Of a DNA stretch of 16,038 nt, positions 12,102 to 16,038 are shown piece by piece (position 1 is the first letter of the stretch; the number at the start of each line of letters is the position of its first letter). Position numbers and translations under genes: made by a program. Under the pieces are notes generated by a model that saw only the letters and a list, made by a program, of their open reading frames with translations, had not been told where the DNA came from and did no database searches. The stretch is from an uncultured Eubacteriales bacterium (GTDB taxonomy: Bacteria > Bacillota > Clostridia > Lachnospirales > Lachnospiraceae): NCBI GenBank assembly GCA_900544525.1, contig UQVN01000049.1, forward strand, positions 1-16,038, read 5' to 3'.

Positions 12102-14939
12102 TTATTTAAAATATTCTACACCTGATGCAAAAATATTTTGATTTTGTTCTCCATAAATATTTTTTGCGACCCCTTCTCCAATACGCTCTGAATGAGCCAT
12201 CTTTCCAAAAACACGTCCATCTGGACTTGTAATTCCTTCGATGGCATAATAAGAGCCATTTGGATTAAACGCTTCTTCCATTGTTGGATTTCCATTCATA
12301 TCTACATATTGTGTTGCAACTTGTCCATTAGCAAACAATTTATCGATCCACTCTTTAGAAGCTACAAAACGTCCTTCTCCATGAGAAGCAGGAATGGCAT
12401 AAATACCACCGAGTTTTGCTTTTTGCAACCATGGAGATTTATTTGTAACTACTTTTGTATAAACCATTTGAGAAATATGTCGTCCTATTTGGTTGGTTGT
12501 AAGAGTTGGTGAATCAGAAGTTAACTCTTTAATTTCTCCATATGGAACAAGACCAAGTTTAACTAACGCCTGAAATCCATTGCAAATACCGAGCGCTAAT
12601 CCATCTCTCTCGTTTAATAATTTCATAACAGCCTCTTTCAGTTTTTCATTGCGAAATGCGGTCGCAAAAAACTTAGCGGAGCCATCTGGCTCATCACCAG
12701 CAGAAAAACCTCCTGGAAACATAATGATTTGAGACTTTTCAATGGCCTTTTCAAATTCTTCCACAGAATCTCTGATTCCTTGTGGAGCCAGATTGCGAAA
12801 TACTCTTGTAATCACTTCTGCTCCTGCTTCTTCAAAAGCCTTCGTACAATCATATTCGCAGTTGGTTCCTGGGAAAATTGGAATAAATACTTTTGGTTTT
12901 GCTACTTTATGTTTGCATATATAAATATCTTTTGTGTCATAAAGCTTTGTATCCACTGGAATATGTTCTGCACCAGAAATCGTTGGAAATACGGATTCTA
13001 ACGTTCCTTTCCAAGACTCTAATGCCTCTTCTATGGAAATCGTTATATCGCCATAAGTAAAAATAGGCTCTTTTGTTATTTCTCCAAGAATACCATATGG
13101 AATCTGTAATTCTTCTAGCTTTTCTTTTTTTACTTCTGCCACAATGGAACCATAATCTTTTGCAAGTAAAGATTCTATCCCATTAGAAGTTTTTATTTTT
13201 ACACCTAGTTTATTACCAAATGCCATTTTGCTAATCGCTTCAATCGCTCCACCAAATCCAACTGCATAAGCAGAAACAATTGTTTTATTAGAAATAGCCT
13301 CAAATAATTTATCATATAATTCCATTACTTGTTGGTAAACTGGAATATCATATTCATCCTTTTCAATATCAAATTTTACAAGCACATTGCCCTCTTGCTT
13401 TAATTCTGGGGTAATAATATGGGTATGCTTTGCAATATCCACAGCAAAAGAAACTAGTGTTGGTGGTACATCAATATTTTCAAAAGTTCCCGACATACTG
13501 TCCTTACCACCAATGGATGGCAGACAAAAGCCTCTTTGCGCCTCATATGCCCCAAGTAAAGCACTAAAAGGTTGTCCCCAACGAGCAGGATCTGCTCCAA
13601 GTCTTTCAAAATACTCTTGAAAAGTGAAACGAATTTTTTTATAATCTCCACCTGATGCCACAATTTTTGCCATAGATTGTACGACTGCATAAATCGCACC
13701 ATGATATGGACTCCAACTAGATAAATAAGGATCAAATCCATAACTCATCATCGTAACAGTATCTGTTTTCCCTTTTAATACTGGAAGTTTTGCAACCATT
13801 GTCTGGGTTGGTGTCAATTGATATTTTCCACCATAAGGCATAATAACCGTTCCTGCTCCGATAGAACTATCAAACATTTCCACTAATCCTTTTTGAGAAC
13901 ATACATTTAAATCAGCTAATGTATGAAGCCATGTCCGTTTGATATCCTCTATCTTTTTCTTCTCTTTAAAATAATTTCCCTCTGGATTTGGCATTGTAAC
14001 TTGAACTTCCACCTCTTGATGGGCACCATTGGTATCAAGAAACGCTCGTGATAAATTCACGATTTCTTTTCCTCGCCAGTATAAAACAAGTCTTGGCTCT
14101 TTTGTCACTTCTGCCACAACAACGGCTTCTAAGTTTTCTTCTTTTGCATAAGCAAGCATTTGATCGACATTTTCTCTATCAACAACAATAGCCATACGCT
14201 CTTGCGATTCTGAAATAGCAAGCTCTGTTCCATCAAGACCTGCATATTTTTTTGGCACTTTGTCCAAATCGATTTGCAAACCATCTGCAAGCTCTCCAAT
14301 AGCAACAGACACACCGCCTGCACCAAAGTCATTGCATTTCTTAATCAGTCTACTTACCTCTTCTCTTCGGAACAAACGTTGAATTTTACGCTCTGTTGGA
14401 GCATTTCCTTTTTGCACTTCGGCACCACAAGTTTCAATGGACTGCATTGTATGAACTTTAGAAGAACCAGTTGCTCCACCGCATCCATCTCTTCCCGTTC
14501 TTCCTCCAAGCAAAATAATTTTATCCCCTGCTTTTGAGTTTTCACGAATGACATTTTTTCTTGGTGCTGCTCCCATAACCGCTCCAATTTCCATACGTTT
14601 TGCCACATAGTTTGGATGGTAAATCTCACTAACATGGCCAGTCGCAAGACCGATCTGATTGCCATAAGAACTATATCCATCTGCAGCACCATTTACGATT
14701 TTTCTTTGTGGCAGTTTTCCTTTTAGCGTATTTTGTAACGGAACTGTTGGATCACTGGCCCCTGTAACGCGCATAGCTTGATACACATAGGACCGGCCAG
14801 AAAGCGGATCTCGAATGGCACCTCCAAGACAAGTAGCCGCACCTCCAAATGGCTCAATCTCTGTTGGATGGTTATGAGTTTCATTTTTAAAGCTTATCAG
14901 CCACTCTTCTGTTACTCCATCAATATCCACTGGAACAAT
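12102..14939 (-). CDS. purL: purL C-terminal reading frame (catalytic and glutaminase domains)
   Basis: This is the longer part of the broken gene, carrying everything after the first 303 residues. Numbered in the repaired protein, it begins the first ATP-grasping AIRS-type domain with FKNETHNHPTEIEPFGG (320-336) and contains LGGRTGRDGCGGATGSS and CNDFGAGGVSVAIGELADG. A second AIRS-type half follows (SIGGKDSMSGTF). The C-terminal class I glutaminase starts near residue 980 with FIPIFPGTNCEYD. Its catalytic Cys1089 lies in LGICNGFQ, and His1219 and Glu1221 in KMAHSER, so the ammonia-producing site is complete. The first ATG in this frame (14981) lies upstream of the frameshift and has no ribosome site, so separate translation is unlikely. 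Without a repaired frame this part would not be made. Confidence 0.85.
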   Translation of the reverse strand: MVPVDIDGVTEEWLISFKNETHNHPTEIEPFGGAATCLGGAIRDPLSGRSYVYQAMRVTGASDPTVPLQNTLKGKLPQRKIVNGAADGYSSYGNQIGLATGHVSEIYHPNYVAKRMEIGAVMGAAPRKNVIRENSKAGDKIILLGGRTGRDGCGGATGSSKVHTMQSIETCGAEVQKGNAPTERKIQRLFRREEVSRLIKKCNDFGAGGVSVAIGELADGLQIDLDKVPKKYAGLDGTELAISESQERMAIVVDRENVDQMLAYAKEENLEAVVVAEVTKEPRLVLYWRGKEIVNLSRAFLDTNGAHQEVEVQVTMPNPEGNYFKEKKKIEDIKRTWLHTLADLNVCSQKGLVEMFDSSIGAGTVIMPYGGKYQLTPTQTMVAKLPVLKGKTDTVTMMSYGFDPYLSSWSPYHGAIYAVVQSMAKIVASGGDYKKIRFTFQEYFERLGADPARWGQPFSALLGAYEAQRGFCLPSIGGKDSMSGTFENIDVPPTLVSFAVDIAKHTHIITPELKQEGNVLVKFDIEKDEYDIPVYQQVMELYDKLFEAISNKTIVSAYAVGFGGAIEAISKMAFGNKLGVKIKTSNGIESLLAKDYGSIVAEVKKEKLEELQIPYGILGEITKEPIFTYGDITISIEEALESWKGTLESVFPTISGAEHIPVDTKLYDTKDIYICKHKVAKPKVFIPIFPGTNCEYDCTKAFEEAGAEVITRVFRNLAPQGIRDSVEEFEKAIEKSQIIMFPGGFSAGDEPDGSAKFFATAFRNEKLKEAVMKLLNERDGLALGICNGFQALVKLGLVPYGEIKELTSDSPTLTTNQIGRHISQMVYTKVVTNKSPWLQKAKLGGIYAIPASHGEGRFVASKEWIDKLFANGQVATQYVDMNGNPTMEEAFNPNGSYYAIEGITSPDGRVFGKMAHSERIGEGVAKNIYGEQNQNIFASGVEYFK

Positions 14940-15849
14940 TAATGGAACATGCATTAATTTCATCGGATTCTTCTTGATCATTTAAGCCACCTTCTGCCTT
15001 GATTTTTCTCATTGCCATTAATGCAATATCCATAAAACAAGTATACTTATCTTCTCTATGTAAATCTTTTTTATCTTGTAAATATAACTGATATGTATTC
15101 TTGATCGGTTCTTTATAGAACCCATCATCAAATTTTATCTTTTTCAGTTCTGTTGAAAATGTTGTATGACGGCAGTGATCAGACCAATAGGTGTCTAATA
15201 CACGAATTTCTGTCATAGACGGATCTCGATTTTCTTCTTTTTTAAAATAATTTTGAATGTGTTCAAAATCTTTTAATGTCATTGCAAGACCTAAAGAATG
15301 ATAAAGCTCTTCTAACCCTTTTTGATCGAGTTGTTGAAATCCATCAAAAATCTGTACATCGTCTGGCTCTTCAAAGTCAACGAGTAATGTATCTGGTTTC
15401 TTTTCATCCGTCTCTCTTGAGTCAACAGGATTAATGCAATACGATTTTATTCGCTCAAAATCTTCTTCGCTCATATAGCCTTCTACTACATAAGTCGTTG
15501 CGGATCGAATCATTGGTTCTTCTTTTTCATCTAACAGTTTTACACACTGCTGTGCGGAATCCGCTCGTTGATCGAATTGACCAGGTAAATATTCAACACT
15601 AAATATTTTTGCTTCTTTCGATACTGGAAAATTTTCTTCATAATATTGATCCACTGGTGGCTCTGAGAACACGGTATGGATTGCTTTTTGATAAGTTGCT
15701 TCTGAAACATTTTCCACGTCATAGCGAATTAAAATTCTAACACTTGTAACTGGAAGATTCAAATATTTTTTAATTTCTTCCTGCAATTCTTTTGCCTTTA
15801 CTGCGTAATCTTGTTTTTTCTCTACATAAATTCGTCTTACACTGCTCAT
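14920..15849 (-). CDS. purL: purL N-terminal reading frame (PurS-like and linker domains)
   Basis: The first part of the broken gene encodes 309 residues before its premature stop, of which 303 are authentic PurL. Residues 1-150 correspond to the PurS-like N-terminal domain, and the linker contains the hallmark RVLDTYWSDHCRHTTFS (216-232). The open frame extends to 15903, but the family start MSSVRRIYVEKK is the ATG at 15849, with a strong GGAGGA (15854-15859) four bases upstream. The product as written lacks both ATP-binding catalytic halves and the glutaminase, and so would be inactive. Confidence 0.85.
   Translation of the reverse strand: MSSVRRIYVEKKQDYAVKAKELQEEIKKYLNLPVTSVRILIRYDVENVSEATYQKAIHTVFSEPPVDQYYEENFPVSKEAKIFSVEYLPGQFDQRADSAQQCVKLLDEKEEPMIRSATTYVVEGYMSEEDFERIKSYCINPVDSRETDEKKPDTLLVDFEEPDDVQIFDGFQQLDQKGLEELYHSLGLAMTLKDFEHIQNYFKKEENRDPSMTEIRVLDTYWSDHCRHTTFSTELKKIKFDDGFYKEPIKNTYQLYLQDKKDLHREDKYTCFMDIALMAMRKIKAEGGLNDQEESDEINACSINCSSGY
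14936..14943 (-). other. single-base insertion site in purL
   Basis: On the minus strand the codons TCC ATT are followed by AATTGTTCC. Reading ATT GTT CCA needs one A to be skipped. The extra base is one of the two A residues at 14940-14939, in an ATTAATTG context. There is no long homopolymer, slippery heptamer or rare-codon stop at the site that would mark a programmed frameshift. Confidence 0.85.
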
Positions 15850-15907
15850 GGTTTCCTCCACATTTTCCCTATTTATGCCGTTGTATTCAGATACAAATTT
15901 CAACGAT

Positions 15908-15932
15908 GAAAAACACGTTTCACGAGTTTCTC
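15908..15932 (-). repeat. GAGAAAC palindrome upstream of purL (element C)
   Basis: On the minus strand GAGAAAC (15932-15926) pairs with GTTTTTC (15914-15908) with one G-U. The loop includes CGTGAAACG, itself able to form three pairs. The 16-base word GAGAAACTCGTGAAAC differs at one base from that in palindrome A after the sigma gene. It sits about 60 bases ahead of the purL start, either in the purL leader or at the end of an upstream gene. Confidence 0.55.
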
Positions 15933-15993
15933 ACATAAATGATTTTATCCATCTTTCAGCAAATTCATTGGCTTATTAACACCTGTCGAATTC

Positions 15994-16023
15994 ATAATAT
16001 CATATTTCTACTTTTGAATACAA
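15994..16023 (-). promoter_or_regulatory. candidate purL promoter
   Basis: TTGTAT (16018-16023), an 18-base spacer and TATTAT (15994-15999) on the minus strand would start purL transcription near 15988, with a leader of about 140 bases containing palindrome C. I see no purine riboswitch core or PurR-type box in the leader. The match is moderate. Confidence 0.35.
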
Positions 16024-16038
16024 TAGATTAAATGATTG

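Larger units (their letters stand above)
12102..15849 (-). pseudogene. purL: phosphoribosylformylglycinamidine synthase, frameshifted
   Basis: PurL converts formylglycinamide ribonucleotide, ATP and glutamine to formylglycinamidine ribonucleotide in purine synthesis. The gene reads in two frames that overlap at 14920-14981. Bases 15849-14941 encode residues 1-303, ending in INACSI. The following frame then runs into a stop after six more codons. The second frame continues IVPVDIDG. Deleting one A at about 14939-14940 joins them as INACSIIVPVDIDG, exactly what the family shows, and gives an intact 1,248-residue single-chain PurL. The length 3,748 is one base more than a whole number of codons, so a one-base insertion is the only visible damage. 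It is either a sequencing error, a recent mutation or, least likely, a +1 frameshift site. It has its own terminator and is not next to other pur genes here. Confidence 0.9.

Noticed and set aside
14936..14943. Programmed +1 frameshift in purL
   Set aside because: No slippery run, stop codon or stimulatory structure was seen at the junction, and PurL is not known to use frameshifting. An insertion or read error is simpler.
15945..15995. 16-codon ORF upstream of purL (MNSTGVNKPMNLLKDG)
   Set aside because: Its ATG overlaps the proposed -10 element and has no ribosome site, so it would not be on the purL transcript.
1..16038. CRISPR arrays, insertion sequences, prophage or tRNA/rRNA genes
   Set aside because: No regularly spaced repeats, transposase or phage proteins, or cloverleaf sequence was seen on either strand.

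Overview
The window looks like chromosomal DNA of a low-GC anaerobic Firmicute, most likely a Clostridia/Lachnospiraceae-type gut bacterium. This rests on the strong A+T bias, AGGAGG-type ribosome sites with some TTG starts, TTGACA/TATAAT promoters, a single-chain PurL of about 1,250 residues, and an XdhC/MOSC/MoaA/MoaC/molybdopterin-binding gene set of the kind clostridia use to mature molybdenum hydroxylases. The genus cannot be fixed from the sequence alone.

Bases 1-4570 form a minus-strand molybdenum-cofactor operon. A TTGAAT-16-TATAAT promoter near 4573-4600 opens a leader of about 270 nt that contains a large terminator-like hairpin with an eight-T tract. It is followed by a MoeA-like molybdopterin-binding protein with a four-cysteine tail, moaC, moaA, a MOSC protein and an XdhC-family maturation factor. 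MoaA and MoaC make cyclic pyranopterin monophosphate. The MoeA-like, MOSC and XdhC proteins are expected to act later, in metal insertion, sulfur handling and delivery to a xanthine-dehydrogenase-like enzyme. MPT synthase (MoaD/MoaE), a clear MogA and the client hydroxylase are not in the window.

Bases 4571-7671 run on the plus strand: galM (galactose mutarotase) and an ABC-F ATPase of the YbiT/YkpA type whose second Walker A motif is badly degenerate. The ABC-F gene ends at a bidirectional terminator shared with a convergent, cytoplasmic zinc-dependent phospholipase-C-fold protein (7683-8279, minus). A divergent intergenic region of about 345 bp then leads to a CNNM/CBS/CorC-domain membrane protein (8625-9914, plus) that starts with TTG.

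Bases 9915-16038 hold minus-strand genes: a primary-type sigma-70 factor, a small coiled-coil protein of unknown function, and purL. Two related tandem terminators follow the sigma gene, and a similar palindrome lies upstream of purL. purL reads as two overlapping frames. Removing one base near 14939 restores a continuous protein of 1,248 residues, so it carries a single-base insertion that is either a sequencing error or a real lesion.

No rRNA, tRNA, CRISPR array, insertion sequence or phage gene was seen. The points most worth checking are the structured leader of the molybdenum operon, the purL frameshift, the GAGAAAC palindrome family, the sigma factor found without its usual neighbours, and the ABC-F protein with a degenerate second ATP site.
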